Shown here: positions 43,497 to 52,227 of the stretch, piece after piece
How positions within the stretch are numbered: the stretch's first letter is position 1
Layout of the letters: each line of letters starts with the position of its first letter
Assembly (NCBI GenBank): GCA_021324465.1
Contig: JAJPJB010000064.1
Coordinates: 123,563 to 187,562 of the forward strand
Direction: 5' to 3'
From: Hyphomicrobiaceae bacterium
GTDB lineage: Bacteria > Pseudomonadota > Alphaproteobacteria > Rhizobiales > Xanthobacteraceae
Length of the DNA: 64,000 nucleotides
Made by a program: the position numbers and the translations under genes
Notes under the pieces: model-generated
Told to the model about the DNA's origin: nothing
The model's database searches: none
Seen by the model: only the letters and a program-made list of their open reading frames with translations

Positions 43497-45440
43497 TTAG
43501 GCCGGGCGATTATCTGCCAGCCCCTTCCCTTTCAGCGCACTGCCGATCTCGTCCAAAATCGCCGGGTCGTCGATGGTGGCCGGCATTTGCCAGGCGTCGC
43601 CGTCGGCGATCTTTTTCATCGTGCCGCGCAGGATCTTTCCGGAGCGTGTCTTCGGTAGCCGCGCCACGGTGACGGCCAGCTTGAACGCGGCGACTGGGCC
43701 GATCTTGTCGCGAATGAGGGCGACACATTCCTTTTCGATCTCGGTCGCGGGCCGGTTGACCCCGGATTTGAGCACGATAAAGCCGCACGGCACCTCGCCT
43801 TTGAGCTCGTCCTTGATGCCGAGCACCGCGCATTCGGCGACGTCGGGATGCGAGGCCAGCACTTCCTCCATGCCGCCGGTCGAAAGCCTGTGGCCGGCGA
43901 CATTGATGATGTCGTCCGTGCGACCCATGACAAAGATATAGCCGTCCTCGTCCTTGAAGCCGGCATCGGCGGTTTTGTAATAGCCGGGAAATTCTTCCAG
44001 GTAGCTCTCGCGCATGCGTTGGTCGGCCCGCCACAGGGTCGGCAGACAGCCGGGCGGCAGCGGCAGTTTTACAACGATCGAGCCCATTGTGCTGTCCGGC
44101 TGCTCGCGGCAACCTTCATCGACGATGCGGATGTCGTAGCCGGGCATGGCAACCGTCGGCGAGCCGTGCTTCACCGGCAAAAGGCCAAGGCCAACGGGAT
44201 TTCCGGCGATGCACCAGCCGGTCTCGGTCTGCCACCAATGATCGATCACCGGCACTTTTAGAAGCGCTTCGGCCCATTCCAATGTTGGCGGATCGGCACG
44301 CTCGCCGGCGAGAAACAAAGTGCGGAATTTGCTCAGATCATGCCGGGCCATAAGCTTGCCCTGCGGGTCCTCTTTTTTGATGGCGCGAAATGCGGTCGGC
44401 GCGGTGAACAGCGCAACGGCGCCGTGCTCGGCAATGACGCGCCAGAACGCGCCGGCATCCGGTGTGCCGATCGGCTTGCCCTCGTAGAGAATACTGGTGC
44501 AGCCATGCAGCAGCGGGCCGTAGACGATGTAAGAATGACCGACCACCCAGCCGATATCGGACGCCGTCCACCACACTTCGCCGGGCGCGATGCCATAGAG
44601 ATTTTGCATCGACCATTTCAGCGCAACCATGTGGCCGCCGTTGTCGCGCATGACGCCTTTGGGCCGGCCGGTCGTGCCGGATGTGTAGAGAATGTAGAGC
44701 GGATCGGTCGCGGCGACCGGCACGCAATCCCAGGCCGAACGCGCGTGAACCAAGGCATGGTCGCGCATCCTGGCCCAGTCGCGATCGCGGCCTTCGAGCA
44801 AGCTCGCCTCTGATTGCGGCCGCTGCAGGATCAGGCAGGCCTGCGGCTTGTGCGTGGCAAGGGAGATCGCCTCGTCCAGCAGAGGCTTGTATTGCACGAT
44901 GCGGCCCGGCTCGAGGCCGCAGCTCGCCGAAAGGATCACCTTCGGCGTGGCATCGTCGATGCGGGTTGCCAATTCGCGTGCCGCGAAGCCGCCGAACACC
45001 ACCGAATGAATCGCACCGATGCGCGCACAGGCAAGCATCGCGAACACCGCCTCGGGTATCATGGGCATATAGAGAATGACGCGATCGCCCTTGCCGACGC
45101 CGAGATCGCGCAGCATGCCGCCGAGCACTTGCACCTCGGTGAGGAGGCGATGATACGTGATGGTACGTTTGGTGCCGGTCAGCGGCGAATCGTAGATGAT
45201 CGCGGCCTGTTCACCGCGGCCGCGATCGACATGGCGGTCCACCGCGTTGAAACAGGTATTGCAAACCCCGTCGGGAAACCAATGGCCGTAGATGCCGGCC
45301 TTGGCATCGAACACGGTTTTCGGCTTCTCGAGCCAGTCTATCTCCGCCGCCGCCTCGCCCCAGAATCCGAGCGGATCGCGCTGCCAGCGCGCGTAAGTCT
45401 CGTGATAACGGCTGGTTCGGGTGTCTAGCCTGGCGTCCAT
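43497..45440 (-). CDS. prpE: Propionyl-CoA synthetase (PrpE-type acyl-CoA ligase)
   Basis: 647 residues. An acetyl-CoA-synthetase-like N-terminus (YHETYARWQRDPLGFWGEAAAEIDWLEKPKTVFD) and the AMP-binding motif YILYTSGTTGRPKGVMRDNGGHMVALKW are followed by WWQTETGWCIAGNP and the C-terminal catalytic Lys in KTRSGKILRGTMKKIADG. Length and the TVFDAKAGIYGHWFPDGVCNTCFNAVDRH region fit PrpE better than Acs. It activates propionate, with some acetate activity, using ATP and CoA. The ATG at 45440 has GGAGGA 7 bases upstream. The Lys of the C-terminus is the usual target of Pat acetyltransferases such as the first gene of this window. Confidence 0.92.
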   Translation of the reverse strand: MDARLDTRTSRYHETYARWQRDPLGFWGEAAAEIDWLEKPKTVFDAKAGIYGHWFPDGVCNTCFNAVDRHVDRGRGEQAAIIYDSPLTGTKRTITYHRLLTEVQVLGGMLRDLGVGKGDRVILYMPMIPEAVFAMLACARIGAIHSVVFGGFAARELATRIDDATPKVILSASCGLEPGRIVQYKPLLDEAISLATHKPQACLILQRPQSEASLLEGRDRDWARMRDHALVHARSAWDCVPVAATDPLYILYTSGTTGRPKGVMRDNGGHMVALKWSMQNLYGIAPGEVWWTASDIGWVVGHSYIVYGPLLHGCTSILYEGKPIGTPDAGAFWRVIAEHGAVALFTAPTAFRAIKKEDPQGKLMARHDLSKFRTLFLAGERADPPTLEWAEALLKVPVIDHWWQTETGWCIAGNPVGLGLLPVKHGSPTVAMPGYDIRIVDEGCREQPDSTMGSIVVKLPLPPGCLPTLWRADQRMRESYLEEFPGYYKTADAGFKDEDGYIFVMGRTDDIINVAGHRLSTGGMEEVLASHPDVAECAVLGIKDELKGEVPCGFIVLKSGVNRPATEIEKECVALIRDKIGPVAAFKLAVTVARLPKTRSGKILRGTMKKIADGDAWQMPATIDDPAILDEIGSALKGKGLADNRPA

Positions 45441-45600
45441 CGGCAGTTCCTCCGGCGTTTTGTTTATATTTTCAGCCCTGCACGCAGGGGTTTGCAAGCC
45501 GTGCTGTGCCAGCGCCTCGGCCATGCATCGCAATGCTGGCCGAAGCGGCGCGCCTTGATCTATGTCACGCGCGGCCTGCCCATTGTCGCAAGATCAATCC

Positions 45601-46368
45601 GTGATTACCGATCCCTGGTTCTATCTCCTGGCAATCCCGGCCGTGGCCGTGCTCGGGCTTGGCAAAGGCGGCTTCGTCGGCATCGGCATGATCGCGACGC
45701 CGATGCTGGCGCTCGCTGTACCGCCGCTGCAGGGTGCCGCCATTCTGCTGCCGATCCTGATCTGCCAGGACCTCATCTCGCTGTGGACCTATCGCCGCGC
45801 CTGGAGCGCCTGGAATCTGAAAGTGCTGATGCCCGGCGGCGTTCTCGGCATGGGCGTCGGCACGGCGTTCGCGAGCCTTGTGTCGAATGCCGCGATCGAG
45901 ATTACGGTCGGCGCGATCGGGCTTGCTTTCGTGTTCTACACCTGGCTAGGACCGCGCCTGATACCCAGCCTGCGCCAGGCCGCGGATAAGCCGCGTCGTC
46001 CGCCTGTTCCGCTCGGCCTGCTGTGGGGCGCGCTGTCCGGGTTCATGTCGCTGCTCATCCAGGTCGGCGCGCCGCCGTTCCAGATTCATATCCTGCCGCA
46101 GCGCCTCGATAAGCTTACGCTGGTCGGCACCAGCGTCATTTTCTTCGCCTTCATGAATTGGATGAAGATTGCGCCCTATTTCGTGCTCGGGCAATTTTCC
46201 GCGCGCAATTTCGGTACCTCGCTCGTGCTACTGCCGCTTGCAATCGCCGCCAATTTCGCCGGCATCTGGCTTGTGCGCAGAACGCCGCAGGACCGCTTCT
46301 ATCAGATCGCCTATGTATTGATGCTTTTGATTTCGCTCGGCCTGTTGTGGCAAGGATGGGAGGGTTGA
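45601..46368 (+). CDS. TauE/SafE family sulfite exporter-like membrane protein
   Basis: 255 residues from GTG at 45601; the ATG at 45562 would add 13 polar residues and neither start has a strong ribosome site. It has the TauE/SafE two-fold hydrophobic layout: FYLLAIPAVAVLGLGKGGFVGIGMIATPMLALAVPPLQGAAILLPILICQDLISLWTYR, and the repeat LGLLWGALSGFMSLLIQVGAPPFQIHILPQRLDKLTLVGTSVIFF. The conserved GKGG(F/L)xG is present. Members export sulfite or sulfoacetate or have other anion roles; the substrate is not known. Divergent from prpE. Confidence 0.9.
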   Translation: MITDPWFYLLAIPAVAVLGLGKGGFVGIGMIATPMLALAVPPLQGAAILLPILICQDLISLWTYRRAWSAWNLKVLMPGGVLGMGVGTAFASLVSNAAIEITVGAIGLAFVFYTWLGPRLIPSLRQAADKPRRPPVPLGLLWGALSGFMSLLIQVGAPPFQIHILPQRLDKLTLVGTSVIFFAFMNWMKIAPYFVLGQFSARNFGTSLVLLPLAIAANFAGIWLVRRTPQDRFYQIAYVLMLLISLGLLWQGWEG

Positions 46369-46503
46369 GCCTGAGGCGCGAACAAGGGCTGGCGAATAGC
46401 GCATGGGGGCGTTCGGTTGCGTCCATTCGCTACTTACCGTTTGCTACTCGCTATTTTCTAGATTTGCTAGACTCGCAAAACAAAAAGGTAGGGAGGACAG
46501 GCC

Positions 46504-48129
46504 ATGGCGACGCCCTACGATACGGGCCTTTCTCGCAATCCGGCGAATTTCCAGCCGCTGACGCCGCTGTCGTTTCTGGCGCGTGCAGCCGAGGTGTATC
46601 CCGATCAGACCGCGATCATTCACGGCAAGCGCAGCTGGGCTTACCGGGAGTTCTATACGCGGGCGAAGCGACTTGGCTCGGCCCTCGCCAAGCGCGGCAT
46701 CCGGCGCGGCGATACCGTCTCCGCGGTGCTGCCGAATGTGCCGGCGATGCTCGAAGCGCATTACGGTGTGGCGATGGCGGGCGCCGTGCTCAACTCCATC
46801 AACACGCGGCTCGACGCCGCGATCATCGCCTTTACGCTCGATCACGGTGAAGCCAAAGTTCTGATCACCGATCGCGAATATTCCAAAGTGGTGAAAGATG
46901 CGCTCGCGCTCTGTCAGGCGAAGCCGTTGGTGATCGATTATGATGATCCGGAATTCACCGGCCCGGGCGAACGTCTCGGCAATCTCGATTACGAGCAGTT
47001 TCTGAGCGAAGGCGACGCAGACTTCGCGTGGGAGATGCCGGGCGATGAATGGGACGCGATTGCGCTGAATTACACGTCAGGCACCACCGGCGATCCCAAG
47101 GGCGTCGTCTATCACCATCGCGGCGCCTATCTGCTCGCCATGGCCAATGTCATCACCTGCGGCATGGGCAGGCATCCGGTCTATTTGTGGACGCTGCCGA
47201 TGTTTCACTGCAACGGCTGGTGCTTTCCCTGGACGCTCTCGGTGGTCGCCGGCACGCATGTCTGCCTGCGCGCGGTGCGCGCCGCGCCGATCTATGACGC
47301 CATCGCGACTCACAAGGTCACGCATCTATGCGGCGCCCCGATCGTCATGTCGACTTTGCTCAATGCGCCGGCGGCCGAGCGCAGACCCCTGCCGCATCAG
47401 GTCGAGTTCATCACCGCGGCCGCGCCGCCGCCGGAATCCGTCCTCGCCGCAATGAAATCAGCCGGGTTCAACGTCACCCACGTCTACGGACTTACCGAAA
47501 CCTACGGCCCGGCAAGCGTCAACGACTGGCATCGCGAATGGGACGCGCTCGATCCAACGGCGCAAGCCGTGAAAAAGGCGCGGCAGGGCGTGCGCTATCC
47601 GGTTCTGGAAGCGCTCGAAGTTCTCGATCCTGACACCATGCGGCCGGTGCCGCGCGATGGCGAGACGCTCGGGGAAGTGATGTTCCGCGGCAATGTGGTG
47701 ATGAAGGGCTATCTGAAAAACCCGACCTCGACGGAAAAGGCCTTTGCCGGCGGCTGGTTTCATTCCGGCGATCTCGGCGTCATGCATCCGGACGGCTATA
47801 TTCAACTGAAAGATCGCTCCAAGGACATCATAATCTCCGGCGGCGAAAATATTTCGTCGATCGAGGTCGAGGATGCGCTTTACAAGCACCCGGCGGTGCA
47901 GGTCGTCGCCGCGGTGGCAAAGCCCGACGAAAAATGGGGCGAGACGCCGTGCGCTTTTGTCGAACTCAAGCCGGGCACGACCGCGACGGCCGAAGAACTC
48001 ATCGCTTGGTGCCGAAAGCACCTCGCCGCGTATAAGTGCCCGCGCTACGTGGTGTTCGCAGAGATTCCGAAGACCTCAACCGGCAAGATCCAGAAATTCA
48101 AGCTGCGCGATATGGCAAAGCAGGTGTGA
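46504..48129 (+). CDS. Acyl-CoA synthetase (AMP-binding, medium/long chain type)
   Basis: 541 residues. AMP-binding motif IALNYTSGTTGDPKGVVYHHRGAYLLAMAN; the linker and C-terminal domain include GWFHSGDLGVMHPDGYIQLKDRSKDIIISGGENISSIEVEDALYKHPAVQ and the catalytic Lys in KTSTGKIQKFKLRDMAK. This is the FadD-like, acyloxyacyl group often annotated fatty-acyl-CoA or methylmercaptopropionate-CoA ligase (DmdB) in alphaproteobacteria; DmdB is worth testing but cannot be decided by eye. GGGAGGACAGGCC precedes the ATG at 46504. Confidence 0.92.
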   Translation: MATPYDTGLSRNPANFQPLTPLSFLARAAEVYPDQTAIIHGKRSWAYREFYTRAKRLGSALAKRGIRRGDTVSAVLPNVPAMLEAHYGVAMAGAVLNSINTRLDAAIIAFTLDHGEAKVLITDREYSKVVKDALALCQAKPLVIDYDDPEFTGPGERLGNLDYEQFLSEGDADFAWEMPGDEWDAIALNYTSGTTGDPKGVVYHHRGAYLLAMANVITCGMGRHPVYLWTLPMFHCNGWCFPWTLSVVAGTHVCLRAVRAAPIYDAIATHKVTHLCGAPIVMSTLLNAPAAERRPLPHQVEFITAAAPPPESVLAAMKSAGFNVTHVYGLTETYGPASVNDWHREWDALDPTAQAVKKARQGVRYPVLEALEVLDPDTMRPVPRDGETLGEVMFRGNVVMKGYLKNPTSTEKAFAGGWFHSGDLGVMHPDGYIQLKDRSKDIIISGGENISSIEVEDALYKHPAVQVVAAVAKPDEKWGETPCAFVELKPGTTATAEELIAWCRKHLAAYKCPRYVVFAEIPKTSTGKIQKFKLRDMAKQV

Positions 48130-48305
48130 GGATCGTCACGCCTTCACCGGCGGATCTGCCTCCGTCCATGCACCTCTTTTGCTGCTTGTCCTCAGACGCG
48201 GATGCCCGCGACTACAGACACGACGATCAATACAGCTTCATTCCTCCGCGCCCGTGGGATGCCCAAGCGCGGACAGCGCAGCCCGAAAACTCGCCGTGTA
48301 CCGAG

Positions 48306-48485
48306 CTAGTGGACGATCGCGCCTTGCCGCAGGCGGGCAATCTCGTCCTTTACGTACAATTTCTTGCGTTTCAATTCCAGGAGATGAAGGTCGTCGGTGG
48401 AGGGATGGGAGAGCGCTTCACTGATTTCTTGCTCAAGGGCCTGATGCCGCTTCTCAAGTTCCGCAAGATGCGATTCGATCGCCAT
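48306..48485 (-). CDS. DUF465 (YdcH) family small protein
   Basis: 59 residues, too short for the ORF track: MAIESHLAELEKRHQALEQE, then ISEALSHPSTDDLHLLELKRKKLYVKDEIARLRQ. This is the YdcH/DUF465 pattern: a helical hairpin of two coiled-coil helices with LKRKKLxxKDEIxxL in the second. Function unknown. Divergent from a second DUF465 gene at 48774; the two reading frames are 288 bases apart. Confidence 0.9.
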   Translation of the reverse strand: MAIESHLAELEKRHQALEQEISEALSHPSTDDLHLLELKRKKLYVKDEIARLRQGAIVH

Positions 48486-48773
48486 GTACTTGCCTCCTTG
48501 CGTCGATTATTGGCGGTTCACATCATCCTACACACGCCTTGGACCGGGCAAGCATAGTCCGGATTTAGGCTTACGAAAATCCCCATTCTGCACCGGCGAA
48601 GGGTTTTCGGCGCGATTGCCGCAGTTCCCCAGGGGCTTGTGGCGATTAGCAAAAAGGCGATAATCCAGAGCAGCTTGCTGGCGCCTGTAACGGCTGAGCG
48701 CACGATCGGTTCGTCGGGCCGGTCGAGAGTTTTTCATGCCAAACGGGCCGACCAGGGTGCGACCAAGGCGGCG

Positions 48774-48980
48774 ATGACGAAAGACGAAGAACGCGAGCTG
48801 CGGGCCGAACTCGCGCGCCTGTTGCAGGCGCATCGCGACCTCGATGCGGCAATAGCCGCCCTGCAGGATTCGCCCGGCTCCGATCTGCTCCAGGTGCAAC
48901 GCCTGAAGAAACGCAAGCTCCTGTTGCGCGACCGCATCACCTTTATCGAAGACCAGCTCACGCCCGACATCATCGCGTAG
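48774..48980 (+). CDS. DUF465 (YdcH) family small protein, second copy
   Basis: 68 residues from the ATG at 48774 (MTKDEERELRAELARLLQAHRDLDAAIAALQ...LLQVQRLKKRKLLLRDRITFIEDQL). Same helical hairpin as the divergent copy, with RLKKRKLLLRDRI matching its LKRKKLYVKDEI. The longer track start at 48639 adds a basic, non-conserved extension. The two copies are diverged, so they may pair with each other as coiled coils; that is inference. Confidence 0.85.
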   Translation: MTKDEERELRAELARLLQAHRDLDAAIAALQDSPGSDLLQVQRLKKRKLLLRDRITFIEDQLTPDIIA

Positions 48981-49100
48981 GCCCGACATCATTGCGTCAG
49001 AGCGTCACTGCGTAAGGGATGTTAGCGAGGCGCGCGAAGTAGGAGCCGGGAGCCGATAATCACACATCGCGAACAGCCGCTGCGCGGCCTACGGAGTGAC

Positions 49101-49814
49101 TCAGCCGGTTGCCCGCTCCTTCCGCGCCGCTTTGCGCGCATACATTGCGGCATCGGCACGCGCCAAAACCTCGTGTGGCCTGTCGAGCGCGCCGAGCAGT
49201 GCCACGCCGGCCGAGGCGCCAACAACCAAGGTTGAATTGCGCCAGCGCACGGCCGTCGCATAGATCGCGGCTTCGAGAGCCGCTGCTTTGCCTTTGGCCG
49301 CGGCGCCGGTGACGTTCCACAGCAGGACGGCGAATTCGTCGCCGCCGATGCGCGCCACAATGTCGGAGCTGCGCACCGCGCGGACCAGCGCGCCCGCGAC
49401 GGCCTTGAGCACAACATCGCCGGCGGCATGGCCATGGCGGTCATTGATCGGCTTGAAGCCATCGAGATCGATATAGATCAGCGCGGCGCTGGTGCCATAG
49501 CGTTTGACATAGGCGAGCGAGCGTTCGAGCTCGCGTTGGAAGCCGCGCCGATTGCGGATCTCCGTAAGCGGATCGATGTCGATGCGCGCTTCGAGCTCGC
49601 TGATGCGCGCGCGTGACGCGGCAAGTTCGGCGGCGAGTGCGTCCACTTCGGCGGCGAGTTGCATGACCAGCGCGCGCGAAGACCGTTTCGAGGATTTCGG
49701 CGCGCGTGACGTTTGCCTTCCCGCGGTTTGTGCACTGCGCAATCTTGGCCGCGCCCGCGGCGGCATGATGGCCGTGCGGCGCGGCTTCGCCGTCTCGTCT
49801 TCCATCGAAGGCAA
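49101..49814 (-). CDS. GGDEF diguanylate cyclase with coiled-coil N-terminus
   Basis: 237 residues. A basic, disordered start (about 45 residues) and a coiled coil (LVMQLAAEVDALAAELAASRARISELEARIDIDPLTE) lead into GGDEF: IDPLTEIRNRRGFQRELERSL, then DLDGFKPINDRHGHAAGDVVL and RIGGDEFAVLL. The active-site motif is intact and an RxxD I-site (RSSD) lies five residues ahead, so product inhibition is expected. It makes c-di-GMP in the cytoplasm. No input domain is visible; the coiled coil may control dimerisation. A shorter start at MPPRARP is possible. Confidence 0.93.
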   Translation of the reverse strand: MPSMEDETAKPRRTAIMPPRARPRLRSAQTAGRQTSRAPKSSKRSSRALVMQLAAEVDALAAELAASRARISELEARIDIDPLTEIRNRRGFQRELERSLAYVKRYGTSAALIYIDLDGFKPINDRHGHAAGDVVLKAVAGALVRAVRSSDIVARIGGDEFAVLLWNVTGAAAKGKAAALEAAIYATAVRWRNSTLVVGASAGVALLGALDRPHEVLARADAAMYARKAARKERATG

Positions 49815-50046
49815 TCCCCGCCCGCGAATCGCAAGCGAGCATAGCCTGCCCGCCGCGCCGGTTTATGCCGAAAAATTGAAAAGAAATTGCCCGTCCCGCC
49901 TGCGCCTCCGTCCGCACTAACTCCGTCCGCACCAACAATGGCTGGATTCAGGCATGTTTGTTCAGCCTGCGTTCACGCGTAAAGGGGAACTTTACGTCCA
50001 GAGGGGCGGTTGGAATGCACGAAAACACCCATTGCGAGGTGATGTC

Positions 50047-50328
50047 ATGAGAAGCCTTTTGACTGCGCTGATTGCGGCGGCGAGCTTGGCCGCCGCCACG
50101 GTAGCGACTTCGGCTCCGGCGCAAGCGCGCTGGGGTTGGGGCTGGGGAGGTGCCGCGGCCGGCTTTGCTGCAGGCGCCATCGTCGGCAGTGCGCTGGCGG
50201 CGCCTTATTACGGCTACCCGTATTACGGTTACTACGGCTATGCGCCCTATCCGTATCCGGCCTACGGCCCCGCCTGCGTATGGCGGCGGGTGTGGAACGG
50301 CTATTACTGGGTTCGTGCCTGCATTTGA
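50047..50328 (+). CDS. Small exported Gly/Tyr-rich protein
   Basis: 93 residues. Signal peptide MRSLLTALIAAASLAAATVATSAPAQA, then GWGWGGAAAGFAAGAIVGSALA and a tyrosine ladder PYYGYPYYGYYGYAPYPYPAYGP before CVWRRVWNGYYWVRACI with two Cys. This is a common exported-protein type in Bradyrhizobium and relatives, with no known function. The GlyZipper-like AAGAIVGSALA may insert in a membrane. GAGGTGATGTC precedes the ATG at 50047. Confidence 0.8.
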   Translation: MRSLLTALIAAASLAAATVATSAPAQARWGWGWGGAAAGFAAGAIVGSALAAPYYGYPYYGYYGYAPYPYPAYGPACVWRRVWNGYYWVRACI

Positions 50329-50552
50329 GCGCGGTGCAGGCTCGCGAGTCCCAGTCGACATCGTCACGGTGCCCCGGCGGGACACCGTAAGCGTCTCCTT
50401 CTGCTGGCGGAACGCATTCTTGGACCAAATTTCCGCCAAATAGTCGCGCTTGAATCCGGGAGGGTGTGACGCGCATTCATCGGGGGTTACGGGGACTTCC
50501 CGCTTCACTCAAGTCCTTGATCGGCGCCCGGCCGGTCACACGAGGAAACCAC

Positions 50553-50894
50553 ATGCACAAGTCGCTCATCGGGCTGGCTGCGGCCGGCGCCATCGGGCTT
50601 GGCACTTTGATCGGCCCGAGCCCTGCCAATGCCGGCTGCTACGGCTGCGCCGTCGGCGCCGGCGTCATCGGCGGTATCGCGGCCGGCGCCATCATTGGCA
50701 GCGCGATTGCCAACAGCCCGCCCCCGCCGCCCGCTTATTATCCGCCTCCGCCTCCACCGCCGCCCTATGGCCCGCCGCCGGTCGTCTATGGCCCAGGCTA
50801 TGCCGAGCTCGCCCCCGGCTGCTATTGGGGTAAGCGCAAGGTCTGGGTCGAAGGGGTCGGCTATCGCTGGCGCACCGTACAGGTCTGTCCATAG
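50553..50894 (+). CDS. Small exported Pro/Tyr-rich protein
   Basis: 113 residues. Signal peptide MHKSLIGLAAAGAIGLGTLIGPSPANA, a glycine-zipper GAGVIGGIAAGAIIGSAIA, a proline-tyrosine stretch (PPPPPAYYPPPPPPPPYGPPPVVYGPG) and a Cys-containing end CYWGKRKVWVEGVGYRWRTVQVCP. Organised like the preceding gene (signal, Gly zipper, Tyr/Pro track, CxW...C end), so the pair probably share a role at the cell envelope. A strong terminator follows at 51001. Confidence 0.82.
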   Translation: MHKSLIGLAAAGAIGLGTLIGPSPANAGCYGCAVGAGVIGGIAAGAIIGSAIANSPPPPPAYYPPPPPPPPYGPPPVVYGPGYAELAPGCYWGKRKVWVEGVGYRWRTVQVCP

Positions 50895-51319
50895 CGGGTC
50901 CCCCGGGCGGGCCCGTGACGTATGACGTATCGGTCCTTGGCTGGTTTGAGTCCTTGGCCGGTCTGTCGACTGAACCAGGCTTGCTTTGCGTCTTAAATTC
51001 AACCGGCCGACTCGCGCAGTCGGCCGGTTTGCTTTTGACTGTGACCAACGGCTGAGAAAGCCGGCGCCTTGACTCCACGCTTTCATCAGATCGGGTTATC
51101 GATGCTACGATGACGATTGGGACGCAACGCCGTGCGCTCGCACCGCTTGCCGCATCGGAACGAGGCAGGAGCCGTCATGTCGGCCACCGCGCCAAGTTCG
51201 CTGGCAGTGTCGGTTCTGCCGTTGCGACGGCACGGCATCTCATCGCGCAAGCCTTCATTCTATCGCATGCCGGCGTGGCCCGAGTCTGGGCACGAAGGCC
51301 GCGCATGCGGGCGCGCGCG
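50895..51319. other. Intergenic gap with terminator
   Basis: 425 bases before the alpha/beta hydrolase. Contains the terminator at 51001-51036. The frame extending the hydrolase upstream to 51110 is Arg/Ala/His-rich and not family-like, so I treat it as noncoding. Confidence 0.4.
51001..51036 (+). terminator. Rho-independent terminator
   Basis: Perfect 12-bp stem AACCGGCCGACT/AGTCGGCCGGTT with a 5-base loop, followed by TGCTTTT. It lies about 105 bases after the Pro/Tyr-rich protein gene and probably ends its transcript. Confidence 0.75.
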
Positions 51320-52123
51320 ATGACGATTCTCGGCTGGAGCGCCGCGCTCGCACTTGTTTTCTACGTCGCACTCGCGGCGATGATCTATCTCGCGCAGCGC
51401 TCCTTGATGTATTTCCCGGACAGGGTTGCGGTGACGCCGGCGGCGGCGGGGCTGAGCGAAGCGCAAGAGGTGCCGCTCACCGCGGCCGACGGCGTGCCGA
51501 TTCATGTCTGGCACGTGCCGCCGCGCGACAATAAACCGGTGTTGCTCTATTTCCATGGCAATGGCGGCGCGCTGCGCTACCGTGTCGAGCGGTTTCACCG
51601 TCTGGTCAGTGACGGCATCGGTCTGGTCGCGCTGGAATATCGCGGCTATGGCGGCCTCCCCGGCAGCCCGAGCGAGGCCGGTCTGATCGCAGACGCGCAC
51701 GCCGCCTATGACTTCGCGGTCTCACGCTATCCGCCGCAACAGATCGTGCTGTGGGGCGAGTCGCTCGGCTCGGGCGTCGCGGTCGCGCTGGCAGCGGAAA
51801 AACCAGTCGGCCGGGTGATCCTCGAGGCGCCTTTCACCTCGGCGGAAGCGGTCGGCGCGCGGCATTATTGGTATCTGCCGGTGCGTCTTCTGATGAAGGA
51901 TCAATTCCGCTCCGACGAGCGGATCGGCAAAGTCACCGCGCCTTTGATGATCATGCATGGTGTCCACGATCGCGTCGTTCCTTATGCCATGGGCGAAGCG
52001 CTGTTCAATCTGGCCAACAAGCCGAAGCACATGGTGCGCTTCCTCGACGGCGATCATGAAGACCTCGACGCCCACGGCGCGCTCGACGCGGTGGCGCGCT
52101 TTCTTGCGGGTGATTTGGATTGA
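51320..52123 (+). CDS. Membrane-anchored alpha/beta hydrolase (YsgA/FrsA-like, BEM46 type)
   Basis: 267 residues from the ATG at 51320. An N-terminal membrane anchor (LGWSAALALVFYVALAAMIYLAQRSLMYFPD) is followed by the alpha/beta hydrolase core: LYFHGNGGALRYR (oxyanion HGNGG), ALEYRGYGGLPGSPSEAGL, the nucleophile elbow LWGESLGSGVAVAL (Ser), IMHGVHDRVVPYAMG (Asp) and DGDHEDL (His). This is the BEM46/ABHD17-like group, thought to be esterases or depalmitoylases; the bacterial substrate is unknown. The longer track start is probably spurious. Confidence 0.88.
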   Translation: MTILGWSAALALVFYVALAAMIYLAQRSLMYFPDRVAVTPAAAGLSEAQEVPLTAADGVPIHVWHVPPRDNKPVLLYFHGNGGALRYRVERFHRLVSDGIGLVALEYRGYGGLPGSPSEAGLIADAHAAYDFAVSRYPPQQIVLWGESLGSGVAVALAAEKPVGRVILEAPFTSAEAVGARHYWYLPVRLLMKDQFRSDERIGKVTAPLMIMHGVHDRVVPYAMGEALFNLANKPKHMVRFLDGDHEDLDAHGALDAVARFLAGDLD

Positions 52124-52227
52124 CAGCTCGCCAAAGCCGCTGGTCCGCGCGAAAGCGGGGACCCGTACCGCCCGTCTCCGCTGCCGGATTGTCGCTTCTG
52201 CGGCAATGAGCGAATGAGGTGGCGCGA

